Shown here piece by piece: positions 34,815 to 47,944 of a DNA stretch of 64,000 nt. A model generated the notes under the pieces. The model ran no database searches. It was not told the DNA's origin and saw only the letters and a program-made list of their open reading frames with translations. Made by a program: the position numbers and the translations under genes. Positions within the stretch are counted from its first letter, which is position 1. The number at the start of each line of letters is the position of its first letter. Source of the stretch: Magnolia sinica (taxonomy: Eukaryota > Streptophyta > Magnoliopsida > Magnoliales > Magnoliaceae); NCBI RefSeq assembly GCF_029962835.1, contig NC_080584.1, forward strand, positions 84,472,862 through 84,536,861, read 5' to 3'.

Positions 34815-35090
34815 GTAATTAGAATTTGAAAAGTAACAGAGAAGTTCTAGGCTTTCTCAGTCATTCTTAGGAGTTCCAAGGGCATAGGTTGGGCTTATGG
34901 AGTAGATTTTAGGCTTGTTCGAATCGGTAATCTTTATTTCTTGTAATTTTTGCTTTCATAGTAAATTACTCTGTCACTTTGTATCATGGATTTTTTCACG
35001 TAAAATTCAGATTCTTTGTATTTGAACTTGGTAGTGCAATTGGTAATACTTTTCTTGATTAGTCTTTGCGTGCTTCCACGGTTCTCAACA
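34558..35090 (+). mobile_element. Copia-type LTR, probably solo
   Basis: A 533-bp stretch starts TGTTGATGCC and ends TTCTCAACA, giving 6-bp inverted ends TGTTGA/TCAACA. The 3' third has the layout of plant copia LTRs: 'tctttatttcttgtaatttt' then 'ggattttttcacgtaaaatt' and 'tctttgtatttgaacttgg'. A (TA)n tract occupies 34,763-34,809. There is no primer-binding site after it, and the flanking 5-mers (gggtt, acttg) do not match, so solo LTR versus truncated element is open. Confidence 0.5.
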
Positions 35091-35193
35091 ACTTGAAACC
35101 TGCATAGCACAAAGCCCCAAACGCCTCGTTTTTCTATGTTTTTTTTTTAAATTATTTTTTGGTTGGGTAAGTAAGCTGGGAGCGAACTCAAGG

Positions 35194-35345
35194 CCTCAAT
35201 GTTGAAATGAACTATTGAGTTACCACTCGAACTCATATAAAATGCTTCAATGTTGAAATGAACTATTGAGTTACCACTCGAACTCATATAAAATGCTTCA
35301 ATGTTGAAATGAACTATTGAGTTACCATTCTAACTCATATAAAGC
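35194..35345 (+). repeat. 51-bp tandem repeat, three units
   Basis: The unit 'caatgttgaaatgaactatt gagttaccactcgaactcat ataaaatgctt' occurs nearly three times. The third copy carries two substitutions (cattctaac). It is non-coding, with stop codons in each unit. Confidence 0.9.
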
Positions 35346-35586
35346 AACTTGTTTTGGATGAACTAAAGAAGAACAAGTAGGGGATGCACCAACTCAGATA
35401 CTACTTATACATGAATGCCAAATTCGAGGATGATGAATCACTAGCATTTCTTTTAAATCTTCCAAAACTAACATAGGATTCTGCTTTAACATACAACGCC
35501 CTGGGATGGGTGATAATGATTATAGATTATTGGTATCAGCATGTAGCAATTATTGCTTTGAAGTGCAAGTCAACCATCGATCATAG

Positions 35587-36009
35587 TCAGGCACCCCTCA
35601 CAATAGGGCTTGGAGAGGAAGCACAGAGCACCGGTGGCCTGCAGGTGCGAAAAAGCCGTAAGGAATTCCATCGTGTCGAAGCGAGGATCGAAAGCACTGA
35701 AGACTTCACCTTACGGAATGACTTCTTAAGTTTCACACAGATGGGCTCGGACCGGGTCTGAAATGATAAGTTGTAGCTACGAAGAAAAATCTGACGTTTC
35801 TTGGCTCGGTCTAGTCTGTAGCAGTAAGACTCTCGATCCATTCTCTTTGTATGTCGAAGAGATGGCTTGAATTCGCTCCTCACCTTGTTCAGTGCTTTCC
35901 TGGAAGTGTCCCTGCAGTAGCTCCATCGTGGGTCCCTTTGGTCTAATAGCGGAGAGTAATCAAACTGATGGTTGAGAGATAAGCTGGCTTTTCTTACCAT
36001 TGATTTCAT
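35587..36009 (-). CDS. Small basic plant protein, unrecognised, intronless
   Basis: ATG at 36007-36009 (context gccaacATGaaat) to TGA at 35587-35589, 140 aa. I chose this start rather than the in-frame one at 36,123 because a TATAAA box lies about 57 bases upstream and the sequence between looks like a CA-rich leader. The product is Arg/Lys/Ser-rich: MKSMVRKASLSLNHQFDYSP, then SRKALNKVRSEFKPSLRH, KKRQIFLRSYNLSF and VKLKKSFRKVKSSVLSIL. It has no signal peptide or membrane segment. I do not recognise the family. Composition, a clean frame and promoter spacing favour a real gene over chance. Confidence 0.55.
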   Translation of the reverse strand: MKSMVRKASLSLNHQFDYSPLLDQRDPRWSYCRDTSRKALNKVRSEFKPSLRHTKRMDRESYCYRLDRAKKRQIFLRSYNLSFQTRSEPICVKLKKSFRKVKSSVLSILASTRWNSLRLFRTCRPPVLCASSPSPIVRGA

Positions 36010-36063
36010 GTTGGCAAGTTGATTGGATTGGTTTGGCTTGGGGTTAGGCAGGGAGAAGATTAG

Positions 36064-36072
36064 CTTTATAAA
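36064..36072 (-). promoter_or_regulatory. TATA box of the unrecognised small gene
   Basis: Minus strand reads TTTATAAAG, about 57 bases before the ATG at 36,009, followed by a C/A-rich leader (ccaagccaaaccaatccaat). Confidence 0.5.
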
Positions 36073-37234
36073 TTGGAGGAAAAGGAGATTCAGGGCGGCC
36101 GGAAATATATTCGAAGAAAACAACAGAAAGAATAAAATAAAAAAAGGTCATGATAGGCATCTGCTAGAAAACAAACGAGCATTTCACCTTCCCTCACTAA
36201 TCAATAAACAAACAGAGGATCGAAGAACAGAACGATATAGTCTTCTTTTGACATTGACATTCCCCCGGCCATGCTCACAGCCTTTCAAGGTACAGCATCT
36301 TCTCCATCTCTAAGCAGTTGATCAGATGGTCAGGATCATGGGACATAAATGATATTTGGGAGGGATCCCAAATCATAGGTCTACCCCACATAATCAATGG
36401 TTGGACCTTCGCTATTATTATCAGCATGGATAATTCATTTTCCATGCCAAAATGATTTGATTCTTAATATAAAAAAAAAGAAACGGACACTCCACGTCAT
36501 TGATGGGACATATTTGCCAATGTAATAAATTTGGAACAACCATTTTGGATTCATCCATTGATGATTAGGATCACATTATTTGAGTGATTTTTAAGAGGGA
36601 TGTATGACCAAAGGTGGGCTCCACAGGATGGACCTTCTAGACCAAGGAATGAACCTTTTGTTGTATAATCGGCAAAGAATGTCCTTTTTTTTTGTTGGCA
36701 TGATCATGTGGTTAGTATCATCGAATCAGAAGTAATAAATGAAGATGGATGGGCAATCAAAGTTGGGACTCACATGATAAACGCTTACATTATTAATAAA
36801 TACAGAACATTCATTTCCTATCTATTGATTGAATGGGCGTATCATAGACAGATGAAAATAATCCAAAAAAAAAAACAAGTATATCATGGATGGCCCATAT
36901 CCCTGTGTATACTTGTCAAATGTAGTAAATATGGATCTTCATTTTCTATCCATTGATCTAGTGTTTAGGTCATCATATCATACTTGAGTTTTTGTGAGAT
37001 GGATAATCTAGACCTTGTTGAACTTTTTCTGGTATAGGCTATATTAACTACAGTTGGTCATCATGATATTTTTTGGAAGGGATGAGCAATCAAAGATGGA
37101 TCCCAAATACAACGTGGAAAACACCTGATGATTGTTCTATATCTTGCACTTATTTGCCAATTGAGTAAATGCTGGACAATTAACCACTTGCTCTAAAAGT
37201 TTGAATTGATAGAGTATGTCGAATTAATCCATTT
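36073..37234. other. Unassigned stretch with repeat phrases
   Basis: No gene recognised. From about 36,320 the sequence has phrases such as 'tgggacataaatgatatttg', 'ggtgggctccacaggatgga' and 'atgggacatatttgcca', repeated in variant form to 37,200, suggesting a diverged repeat without clear ends. Confidence 0.35.
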
Positions 37235-37440
37235 ATCTTATAGTGTAGGCCTCACATCCCATGGATTAGGATCTTGGTCGAACCCCCCTCTTGGGCCTCA
37301 CTTCATATGGGTACCTGCCTCATACGGGTGGGGCCCGCCTTACACGAGTCATCCGTGTGAGGCCGCCCACCCCGAGTTTGCCTCTTCATCCCATAGGCCA
37401 CCTCACTTGAGCCCGGTGTGAAAATACCCCTGCATTAACA
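37235..37440 (-). repeat. Dispersed repeat 'atgcaagggcattttcacatcgggc', copy 2 (inverted)
   Basis: The reverse complement reads 'atgcaggggtattttcacac' 'cgggctcaagtgaggtggcc' 'tatgggatgaagaggcaaac' 'tcggggtgggcggcctcaca', collinear with 8,785-8,975. Confidence 0.55.
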
Positions 37441-39309
37441 AGCTTAACTATTCACCTTCTCATTGCCCACAATGGATGGGTTAGTCATGATCGGCCAATC
37501 TAAAATGTCATCCGCTCAAATGATTCAGGAATCTAGGAGTACTCGCCAATCCATGATTGAGAATTCCTCAGCTTTGCAACTACCCTTGGACAGTACAAGG
37601 ACTCAAAAGAACCTAATAACAGAGGGGCATCTAAAACTTAATGGACCTCCTGCAACTAACAAGCATATCATAATAAACAAACCTCAAATGGGCTATTGAG
37701 ATATTGATTCTTTTAGCAATGGCCAACTTTCTTAAAGAGATGGTTTGATCAGCACACGGCTACAAGGCAAATTACATATTCGACAAGTCAATACCGTTAA
37801 TGCACAGGCATCATTTGAGTGTATGTAAGTTGGGATCTCAGGAAGTGGTCTTCCTTAGAAGTTGGCAGTCATGTTATTGTTGTTTATTTGATAGTTCTAT
37901 ATTATTGTTGAAATTGAGTTTTTTTTTTTTTTTAAATATTTGGTTGACCTAATCTTGTAAGTCATCTTATTAGACATGTTTTTGTGCATACACAACCTTT
38001 TCTATATATATGAGATTGGAGGGCAATGCATGTAATTCAATGTGAATGGGCTCTCTTTTAATTGTCTATTGTTTGGGCCCACATTCGCGTACTGATCCCT
38101 TAAAAATAATTCTTTCAATGGTTCATTAATCAATAATTAAGAAAGTGGAGAATCCATGTTTTTTATATTAGAAAGGGTCCAACCTTTTGATGTGGACCGT
38201 TTATCATGTGGGGTCTGCCTTGATAGGATGATCTTAATCATCATCTGATGAATGGCTAGGAGAACAATGATTCATGTTGATTATACTAGAAAATGTCTTA
38301 TCAATGAAATGGATCATCCATCATGTGGGGCCTGCCTTTGATTTCCATCCATCTCAAGAAACATTTTGACCGGATTCCTAACAAGCCTATCAATGTCTTA
38401 GAAAATGGATGTTATATATTGATTATGCTAGAAAGATCTGGGCATTGGTTATTGTTTGGACCATCAATCCATGGTTATGATTATTCATGTTACATCAACA
38501 AATCATAGCTTATTCATGATAAGGTAGAGGATTTGGGTGCTACATATGACTGGCATCATAGGCAAGAGGCCAATTCGTAGAATGTGATTGTAAAGGGGAG
38601 TGATACCATACTCTGGTAGCATATGACGCTTGATGTACAACCGCTCAGGAATTGCACATGTGGCATACATTATCCGTGATTAATTAAGCTGAACTGGTTA
38701 AATTGTGGAATCCAATGAGGACAAGCGAGATTTACAGAATCAGATTATTTGAATAATCATAACCATGGATTCATGGACACTTATTTATTCAAATAAGATT
38801 ACTGAATTTCTTTCATTTTAAATGGGAGTTTTACAAACAACTACCTAATTTACATTTCCAGTATTTTTTATTTTTTCCCGGAAAGGTTGTCAAACAGATG
38901 TAATTATCATTCTACTAACTACTCTCTTGGCCGCAGTGCAAGCAAATGAATCAGTAGCTCAGGTGGGGCCCGATCATGATGTTTAATTATGTTAAATCTA
39001 CCACAACCACTTGGTTTGTCACCCCGTTAGGCAAGGCCTCAAAAACCAGATCCATCGACCATCAGTTATTATTTAAGTCGGCTAAATGATATTGGAAATA
39101 GTGACAGAAGCCCACGGGCCATCAAAATTAATAGCAGCATCACCTTCAATTTCTTTTGTTTTAAATAATCTCTATGTTGTTGGAAAGCGATGTTGGGGCT
39201 TGATTTTTGGAAGGCTCATCATGCCACTCCGACCATTGGATGCATATTCCATTCCAAGTATGGGCCAGGCCAAAAATTAGAGTTGACTTGTGATTAATGT
39301 AGACCACAT

Positions 39310-39344
<35 letters not shown>

Positions 39345-40567
39345 AGAAGTTGGAAGAAAGATGTATTTGAATCTTATAGGGTCACCATGATGATCATGTG
39401 AAATCCACTTTAATCATTTGATGCCATAGTAAAATTTAAGCATGAGCCTAAAAGCCCAGCTTATCCATGATCGTGCTAAGGAAACAGTTCAATTGAGAAA
39501 GTAGATTGTGTGGTGCATTGTTCGAAGTATCCCCTATATTTACATCCATTTTATGCCAAAATTGTACTCACACCTGAAGAAGGTATGTTTTTTTTTAATC
39601 TTCCTTTAGTATTACGTATTCTCTTATTATTGCGATTGTATAGACTCTAATCAAGCCCTTTAAGGGGATGAATTTTTGCATGCCATGTGGCCACGATTAA
39701 TATGAATTCGTGAGGTTGTCTCTCACAATCCTTCTAAAATGAAAGTTTTCCCTAGAGATGTTTAGAGAACCAGTAACAATGTAGAAGATACCGAAGAACT
39801 GTATATTGAACCAATATCTAAGTGAACCTAACCTTGAATTGGGCCACGATCAGGAGAAATAAAAATATCATTTGAGTTGAGTTTGTAACCATAACCGGTT
39901 CGAAATTAAGAGAATAGGAGAACTAGATCCAACATGATCCGATAACAGATCATTAACGGGTGTTAAATCTCATCTCACTCCAAATCATCACCTTAAGGAT
40001 AGTTAAGAATGAAGGAGGTGGTTTGATCTAGAACGACCAACACCTTAAAGTTGAAAAGGTGGGCTATTAAGAGATGTTGAATGGCCACGTTCGATAAAGA
40101 TCAGCCATTGAGTTTCCTGGACCTTCGTCTAATTGTCTTCATCAAAAGAATGTGGGAGCACCAAGCCAGATCTTTAGTGGGCCCAAAGATCTTTATAAAG
40201 GATCAGCTACGGAAAGAAGATCTGAGAAGCCAGTGAATTTGAAGATCTTTCTTTCCAAAGCAAACCCTAGTTTACTACGGAAAAGGTCTTGTGTTCAAAA
40301 AACTTCCACTAAGAATCTCAAAGGACCTAGAAGCCCAGTGATGGGCTTTCACCACCTCGAGAAAGTTATAAAAGAAGCACCCGGAAAAAAAAAAAAAAAA
40401 AGCTCGAGACTCCATGCCAAACACATTTATGTATATGTATACTTTACATTCATGCCTATTTTACCTTCTTTTAACTAGTTTATTACTGCCCAACAACTCC
40501 CACTGAAGTACGTTTATCTTAGGAGTAGATTAAATATCTGCAACCTTAAGTTGCCGGATCCCTATAT
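37441..40567. other. Unassigned intergenic stretch
   Basis: No gene recognised. Two variant phrases on 'catgtggggtctgcctttga' occur at 38,190-38,340, and a 31-bp poly(A) lies at 39,313-39,343. The 108-codon frame at 40,152-40,478 has no family signature. The last five bases (40,563-40,567, tatat) should be the target duplication of the gypsy element that follows. Confidence 0.35.
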
Positions 40568-43500
40568 TGTAACGCCCTGAAATTCGGGGGTCGAACATAA
40601 CTCAGCTCCCGAGTTCTAAAACATCACTTATGCAACATATTTAATGATGAATGTATGTTGTTTGTATTAGTGTATAAAACATGGAATAGATTAATCCAAA
40701 TAACAAATATACTTCAGGAATAAGTGAAGAAAGCAAGCGGAAGACTTAAAGAAATATATGTGTACATGTGCAAATCCCTGAAATACATATACATACCAGG
40801 TCGTAATACAAGTGTTGCTATCAAAATTACAAGTATCAAATTACATCATTTAATTCCCAAAAGAAATCCCAGCATCCCGCGCATCAGGACAAGGCTCACT
40901 AGAACCCGTCTGAAAACTACATAAAAGAGAAAGCAGCCTCATCATCCTCGATCTCTCGCTCTGCCTCAGAGGTCTCATCAACATCTGCAGCATCAGCAAC
41001 TAAGACAGAGTCTAGTGAGTGTTTAACACCGCCCCAGAACGTGGGAGTGAGTGATTAACTCAGTGGAACAATAAAGCAAAGGTTAACATGTTATCAGTTC
41101 AATCAAGCAGTAATGATAAAGCAGGACAATTAAATATGTCCTAAGTACTCTTGTTAATGCAAGGATATATAAAGAATGATGCGTGCCCTCGCGCGTACAC
41201 CCACAGCGTCTTCATCTTACGTTACGCATGACATCGCCTCAAAGTGCGCCATGTCTACAAAGCACATGCAAATGCGGTGCATGAACATGATTACCAAGTT
41301 GTTATTAGTCCTTTTCATACAGCAGGATTGGGAAGCTAAGGTACCTTCCTCATATCACCATCCAAACAGTGATCCATACTAGGGTCGTCAATCCTAGACA
41401 TCTCATATGATCATATGGTTTCAGGTCGTTGTAAAGGGCTCGTCACCAATCAATGCACGCCTATCATACCTTCATTACCACAATAAAGCTCGTCACCTTA
41501 ATGCGGTGTCTAGGCATGCTCGAGGTCACTACAAGGGGCTCGTCACCAATCAATGTAGGCCGACAGCACGAATATAGTGTCCCATACCACCATAATCGGC
41601 TCACGAGTTTGGTTGCTCATTGGTCACTACGGGGAGGCTCGTCACCCCAGCGTAGGCCGACAGCTCGACCATAGTGTCCTATACCACCATGTCCGGCTCA
41701 TGAGTCTTAGCGGATCAAGGTACCACGGTTAATAGGATTTCATCGATGAGTTTGGTACCCTAGATTCAAACAGTTGCGTCCATACATGGTGAACATACAT
41801 CAGACAATCGGGTTACTTGACGAACTCGACTAGCACGAACGCATGTTGAGTTGAACGACATAGAGTGCGCAAACACTCCGCGTGGCCAAACCACTGCCGA
41901 CAACTCTAATACGACTCGGGTTCGTCTAATCACGTCTTTCATGGCGAAAGCAATCTCAGCCACGAACTTAAGGCCGATTACCGATTTCCTGGACTATTCA
42001 TAGTCCCAAACACATTACACTACAACAGATATTCGTATTGAATGTAGAACAGTAATGGAACAACAACTTCAACCATGTAGCATATGAGTACTTTGAAGAA
42101 TATCAACTTATCATGAATGTAAGTATAAGTAATGCTTGAACTTAAACAACAAGGAATGTAACTTACATGAAGGAAATCATACACACTAGTGGGAGAGTTG
42201 AGAATCGCTTCTCAACGCCCATACTATGTTGATATATCATACTTTAGATCATTCAGACATTTATACAAACACTTAGAATACATAATACAACATACATGAC
42301 ATATGTTGAAATACACACATTTGGACAATTCCTTTTGTCAAGGAGTCGTCGCACATACCATTAGCATAAGTACACGACAAATAATCATGGCAAACACAGG
42401 TTCATATTTTATACGCATACGGTACTTTATACATACACAGAATATACAAATCTCAATATAACACATGCATATCAGGAATGCAAAATAAACATAACATTTG
42501 GCATGTGAAATCTCATCCATAGCAAGAATAAACCATTCACTGGCATTGAAATCTCATACGTGAAATAATAAAATGCTATGCTTTAGTTTATTTATATAAT
42601 AACATGTGAATTGTGAAAGAATCGTCAAAATAAATAATGAATATTTACCTGAAATAACTTTTTATATGTTGAAGAAGTTTCACAAAATAAAAGGTAACAA
42701 TAGGTAAATGCAAACATAAAATTGTTTCTATATATGAGCCATGTTTAGGACTGTCTAATATGCAGACGCATTTAAGTGTCAACATGATGTGACTTCATAA
42801 AAATGCCTTTTTTTTTAATTTTTAACTAAGCTATCCTTTTATTGTAAATGTGGGCAGTTGCCGATTTCTTTTCTTTTAATGTATTTTATGTTGTTCCATT
42901 GATGAACTTTTTGGTTGATCCATGACTGAAAGTTATGTAAGTAATAACTTATCTTCTGCAAGGAGCATTATGTTTGTGGTTACTATCCCATGGATTGTGC
43001 TTAGTTTTTAATGATTTTTCATATTTATTTATTTTTTCAGTTTTCTTTAATTACAGAGATCTTTTTTGGTGTAGTTCTTAGATTAGGAGGAAAAACAGAG
43101 AAATTGAAAAAAAGAAAGGAAAAGAAAAGATAATGCCTTTGGTACTTGTTAACATTTGTGAAATTCTATCTCCTTTCAGTTTTTGTTAAGAAACTAATAT
43201 TTTCAATTTTTTTTATTTCCATTGTAGTTTAGGAAGTTTATTTCAGAGTTTTGGAGTTTCTCGAGATGATTTGAAGCCATATTCAGATTGAGGAGAATTG
43301 GAAAAAAAAATATTTCCAAATAATTTTTAAGTTTTTCATATCATATATCACACTTGATGGTGATTGGTGACCTCCTTCTGCATCTTGCAGGTGTACATGT
43401 CAGATTAAAGTCCGCACCTTAAACCAAAAAAGAACATCGAACTGATTTCAGACGATTTGTCTTCGTCAACGGCGACAAGATAACCTAAAGCAAGAATAGA

Positions 43501-44504
43501 AATGAGCTACAACAACACAAAGACTATTCTAAGCTCTAACACAGATTAGGGTTAGGTTAACTTACCCAAAGAAGAACTCAGAATCGCCGGAATAACGATT
43601 CAAAAGTGAAGGTTTAAGGATGAAGAAGAACAGGAAAGAATCTAAGATGATTCACCAACTTCTCTCTCACTTTCTCTCTCTTTCCTTTCTCTTTCTTAGC
43701 TAGGTTTAGGAAATTCGTATGGAAAAGAGAGCTAGGGTTTTAAGGTCTATAAATAGGCCTAACATTGATGAAAATAACCCCAGGGCCAAGGTATACTTAG
43801 GGTATAACCAAAACAAGCCTCTCTCGATCCAACGAAGCACTTTTGGTGGGCCTATAACCACAAAAGGTCGGACTTAAGCTCACTGACCATGGATCTAGGT
43901 TAAGCTGAGTTTTCGTACCGACCGGATCTTCAGATCAGCCGTGGCGGACCACACTTAATTCAACGGTCACCGAAACTCGATCAGGTCCACAAGCACAAGG
44001 ACATGCCTGGGCCACCTTCCCTGATCAGAGGGTGAAATTGGGTCAGAATCCAACGATCAGATTGCTTAAAATCGTCGCGTAAGCGTCACGACTCAGATTT
44101 CATAAAATTTCATTTAATTTCCAACCGTTCTCACACTCTTCACTCCGGACTCAATCAAATCGACCCAGAACATCATCTGGACTTGATTTTTGAGGTGATG
44201 ACCAAGTCCAACATGGTGACCGCAACAGCCTAAGATCATCGCTATCGGACTTTCGACGCGCGGTCCAGGTCCGATCCAGAACTTTCAAAAATTCCCAAGA
44301 GCAACTGGACTTAGCGATGAATCCCAGATTTCAGAGTAACCTAGCGCTAACTAATCTACAGATTTAGAGTCATGCAGATCCAATTTAAAGTGATTGATGC
44401 AAATTTCACAAGCAATTGAGTTTAACACTAATTACCCCAAAAAGCTACTAAGGATAATAGAGGTAGTACTCGGGTCTTGGCACAAAATTTTCCGGGTCAT
44501 TACA
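40568..44504 (-). repeat. 3' LTR of gypsy element 1 (3,937 bp)
   Basis: On the minus strand it starts TGTAATGACCC directly after the polypurine tract and ends ..GGGCGTTACA. It has no partner LTR in the window. It contains local repeats built on 'ggctcgtcaccaatcaatg' and 'ccataccaccat.atcggctc' (41,430-41,700). A TATTTATA box at about 43,746-43,755 precedes 'aaaaccctagctctc', which could be the element's promoter. A T-rich, intron-like segment occupies about 42,790-43,420. Confidence 0.85.
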
Positions 44505-44520
44505 ATCTACCCCCCTTAAA
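44505..44520 (-). other. Polypurine tract of gypsy element 1
   Basis: Minus strand CTTTAAGGGGGGTAGA ends two bases from the TG of the 3' LTR, the usual plus-strand priming site. Confidence 0.8.
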
Positions 44521-44541
44521 GAAAAATTTCGTCCTCCAAAT

Positions 44542-46089
44542 TCATACGTTCTCATATTCCTCAAGGATCTGAGGGTAGATCTTTCTAACCTCAGCTTCAG
44601 ATTCTTAAGTAGCCTCTTCTTCACTATGATGCGTCCATAACACCTTCACAAGAGGGATGACCTTGCTACGCAATACCTGCTCCTTCTTGTCGAGAATACG
44701 CGTCGGTCGCAGTACATAAGTGGCATTCTCACTCAACTGCACCTGCTCCCAACTGATAATATGCGAAGGATCAGGAACGTACTTTTTCAGCATAGAAACA
44801 TGAAATACGTTATGCACGCCCGCAAGAGATGTGGGCAAAGCAAGGCGGTATGCTACCGCTCCCACTCGATCCAGAACTTGAAATGGACCAATAAATCTCG
44901 GCATAAGCTTCCCCTTCTTGTCGAACCGCAGAACTCCCTTCATATGAGAGACCTTAAGAAACACATGGTCTCCAACCTCAAACTCAAGCGGTCGCCGCCT
45001 CGTATCAGCGTAACTCTTCTGCCTACTCTGGGCTGTCAGAAGTCGACGTCGAATGATGTCAACTTTCTCTGAAGTCGCCTGCACCAACTCCGGGCCAATC
45101 AAACTACGCTCGCCAACTTCTGCCCAGCAATGCGGTGCTCTGCACGGGCGACCATACAACGCCTCATAGGGAGTCATGCCAATACTCACCTGAAAACTGT
45201 TATTATACGCAAACTCTGCATACTGGAGACAATCATCCCAACTGTCCTTGAAATCCAAAACACAAGCTCGCAACATGTCTTCCAGGACCTGATTCACGCG
45301 TTCCGTCTGCCCATCTGTTTGCGGATGAAACGCGGTGCTAAACTTTAATTTCACACCTATCGCTTCCTGAATATGAGTCCAGAAGATAGATGTGAAACGC
45401 ATGTCTCTATCAGACACAATCTCCAAGGAAACTCCATGCAGACGTACAATCTCCTTGATATACAGCCTAGCCAACTCGTCTGCAGAGTTTGTGACTCTGA
45501 TCGGTAAGAAATGAGCCGATTTCGTCAATCGGTCGACTATCACCCAAATAGAGTCATATCCCTTCCTCGTTCTCCGCAACCCAGAAATAAAATCCATAGA
45601 GATGAAGTCTCACTTCCATTCTGCTATGGGCATTGGCTGCAGCAACCCAGGAGGTCGGCGATGCTCTACCTTGACCTGCTGGCACGTGAGACAACGAGAA
45701 ACAAACTCAGCAATATGGACCTTCATATTGTCCCACCAATAAGATCTTCTCATATCCTGATACATCTTCATGCTACCTGGATGCATCGCAAGCTTAGAAC
45801 TATGGGCTAACTCGAGAACCTCCTATCTCAAGTCAGGGATGTCAGGAACACATAACCGGCCACGAAATCGTAGGCCCCCATCAGAACTAATACTCCAGTC
45901 GGAGTTCTCATCTGTACCAACCCGCTTCCTCATCTTCGCCAAAAGCTCATCATCTGCCTGAGCTGCAACGATCTTCTCGTCAATAAGGGGCTGTACACGA
46001 ATGTGTGCGATAACCTCATACGGCTCTTCCACCGTAAGCTTCTGCTCAAAGTCTCGCACAAACTCCAACATATCCCACTCTGCTATCAT
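44542..46089 (-). pseudogene. Gypsy element 1 integrase with C-terminal chromodomain motif
   Basis: One frame runs from about 46,089 to the old stop at 44,542-44,544 but is cut by TAG (45,823-45,825), TGA (45,610-45,612) and TAA (about 44,605). The stretch between the first two holds the HHCC zinc finger. The core then has the catalytic triad in order: D in DFISGLRR, D in VSDRDMRFTS, E in DGQTERVNQVLEDM. GPFQVLDRVGAVAYRLALP is the GPF/Y module, and the tail LDKKEQVLRSKVIPLVKVLW is the start of the chromodomain, truncated where a Trp codon became TAA. Confidence 0.9.
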
Positions 46090-46550
46090 CAGCGAGCCGC
46101 AAACTCAATAGCCTTCTTGCGACTCAGCGCATCTGCCACAAGGTTCGCCTTACCCGGATGGTATGAAACATCGAACTTAAAGTCTTTCAATGTTTCCATC
46201 CATCGGCGTTGCCTCATATTCAAGTCACGCTGCGTGAAAATGTACTTAAGGCTCTTGTGGTCGCAAAAGAGCTCGAACTCCTCTCCATAGAGGTAATGTT
46301 TCCAGAGCTTTAATGCGAAAATGACAGCTACTAACTCCAGGTCATGCGTAGGGTAATTCTCTTCCTGTTTCCTCAACTGACGCGAAGCATAAACAATCAC
46401 CATGTCCTTCTGCATAAGGACACAACCCAGACCAACGCGAGAGGCGTCAGTATATATAATATACTTAACCCCTTGTTCTGGCAATACTAGCACAGGGGCG
46501 ATGTCAACTTGTCCTTCAGCTCTTGAAAAGCTCACTCCGCCATCTCATTC
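46089..46550 (-). pseudogene. Gypsy element 1 RNase H
   Basis: Contains [15 protein letters not shown] (first Asp), [19 protein letters not shown] (Glu), [20 protein letters not shown] (second Asp) and [15 protein letters not shown]. The domain itself is open. It is out of frame with the integrase because of an apparent 2-base 'tg' gain near 46,083, and with the RT upstream. Confidence 0.88.
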
Positions 46551-47911
46551 CAAGCAAACTTCAAATCCTTCCGTGTCAACTGCGACAACGGTCTGACAAT
46601 CTTCGAGAAATCTTGAATAAAGCGTCAATAATAGCCTGCAAGACCCAGAAAGCTCCTTACCTCAGTAACTGAACCAAGCTGCTTCCAATCCTGCACTATG
46701 GCTACCTTGGTAAGATCGACAGCTATCCCTTCCTTGGACACCACATGTCACAGGAACTTGACTTCCTCTTTCCAGAAATCATACTTTTTGAACTGCGCAA
46801 AAAGCTGATTCTTCCTAAGAGTATCCAAAACCACTCTTAAGTGCTCCTCGTGTTCTTCTCGACTCGTAGAATATATCAAGATGTCATCGATAAAAACAAT
46901 GACGAATCGGAATAAAAATGGCCGAAACACTCTGTTCATCAGATCCATGAACACGGCCGGTGCGTTCGTAAGACCAAATGACATCACAAGGAACTCAGAG
47001 TGACCGAAGCTAGTCCTGAAAGCAGTCTTCTGCACATCCTCACTCTTGACGTGTAACTGATGATACCCTGACTGCAGATCAACCTTTAAAAAGTACCGTG
47101 CCCCCTTCAACTGATCAAACAGATCATCTATCCTGGGCAAAGGGTACTTATTCTTCACAGTTACCAAATTCAACCTACGATAATCAATACATAAAATCAA
47201 GGAACTATCCTTCTTCTTCACAAACAAGACAGGTGCTCCCCAAGGAGACACACTAGGCTGAATAAAATCCAAATTCAGCAAACCATCTATCTGTTTTCTC
47301 AACTCCTCCATTTCACTCGGAGGCATACGATAGGTGGGCAATGAAATGGGCGCGGCACTAGGCATGAGGTCGATAGTAAAATCAATCTCACGCTGAGGAG
47401 GTAATCCAGGAATCGACTCAAACACATCTTCAAACTCCTGAATTACCGGCGTACCAACTAACGCTGATTCAGCCATACTCTCCAACAGAGAAGTATAATA
47501 ATCAAGACGAAAAGGGTAATTGACCTGAACTGGGAAAGCAACTGCCTCGCCCTCAGGTCTATGGATGGTCACCGACCTTGCTTCACAATCAATCTCTGCT
47601 CGCATCCTCGTGAGCCAATCCATACCCATAATAACATCGTAATGAAAAAGAGGTGCGACAAATAAATCAACATGGATCGATCCACTTCCTAGATCGACCA
47701 AACAATCCATACAACGCTTGTTCATAGCAGAGGAAATCCCCGTAGCGGTAGTAAGCGTCACTCCTTGCATAGAAACAGTGCTCAAATCCAAACGCCTAAC
47801 TGGGGCATATGATATAAGAGAAGTAGTGGACCTTGTATCCACCAACATAGAAATGGGAATACCTTCAATGTGCGCTGTAACCTCGAAGGACCTTGGCACC
47901 AAGTCAGACAT
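46551..47911 (-). pseudogene. Gypsy element 1 protease and reverse transcriptase
   Basis: The open part is 46,748-47,911 (387 codons). The protease active site reads L-V-D-T-R-S-T: the expected D-T/S-G is D-T-R at residues 25-27, so the enzyme should be inactive. The RT follows, with [50 protein letters not shown] and an intact FIDDILIYS. The frame stops at TTC CTG TGA (about 46,745), where the family has GGA, and a further TGA interrupts the linker to RNase H. Confidence 0.92.
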
Positions 47912-47944
47912 AGGTGCTTCAGCTGAGAGCGCATGAACTCGAGC

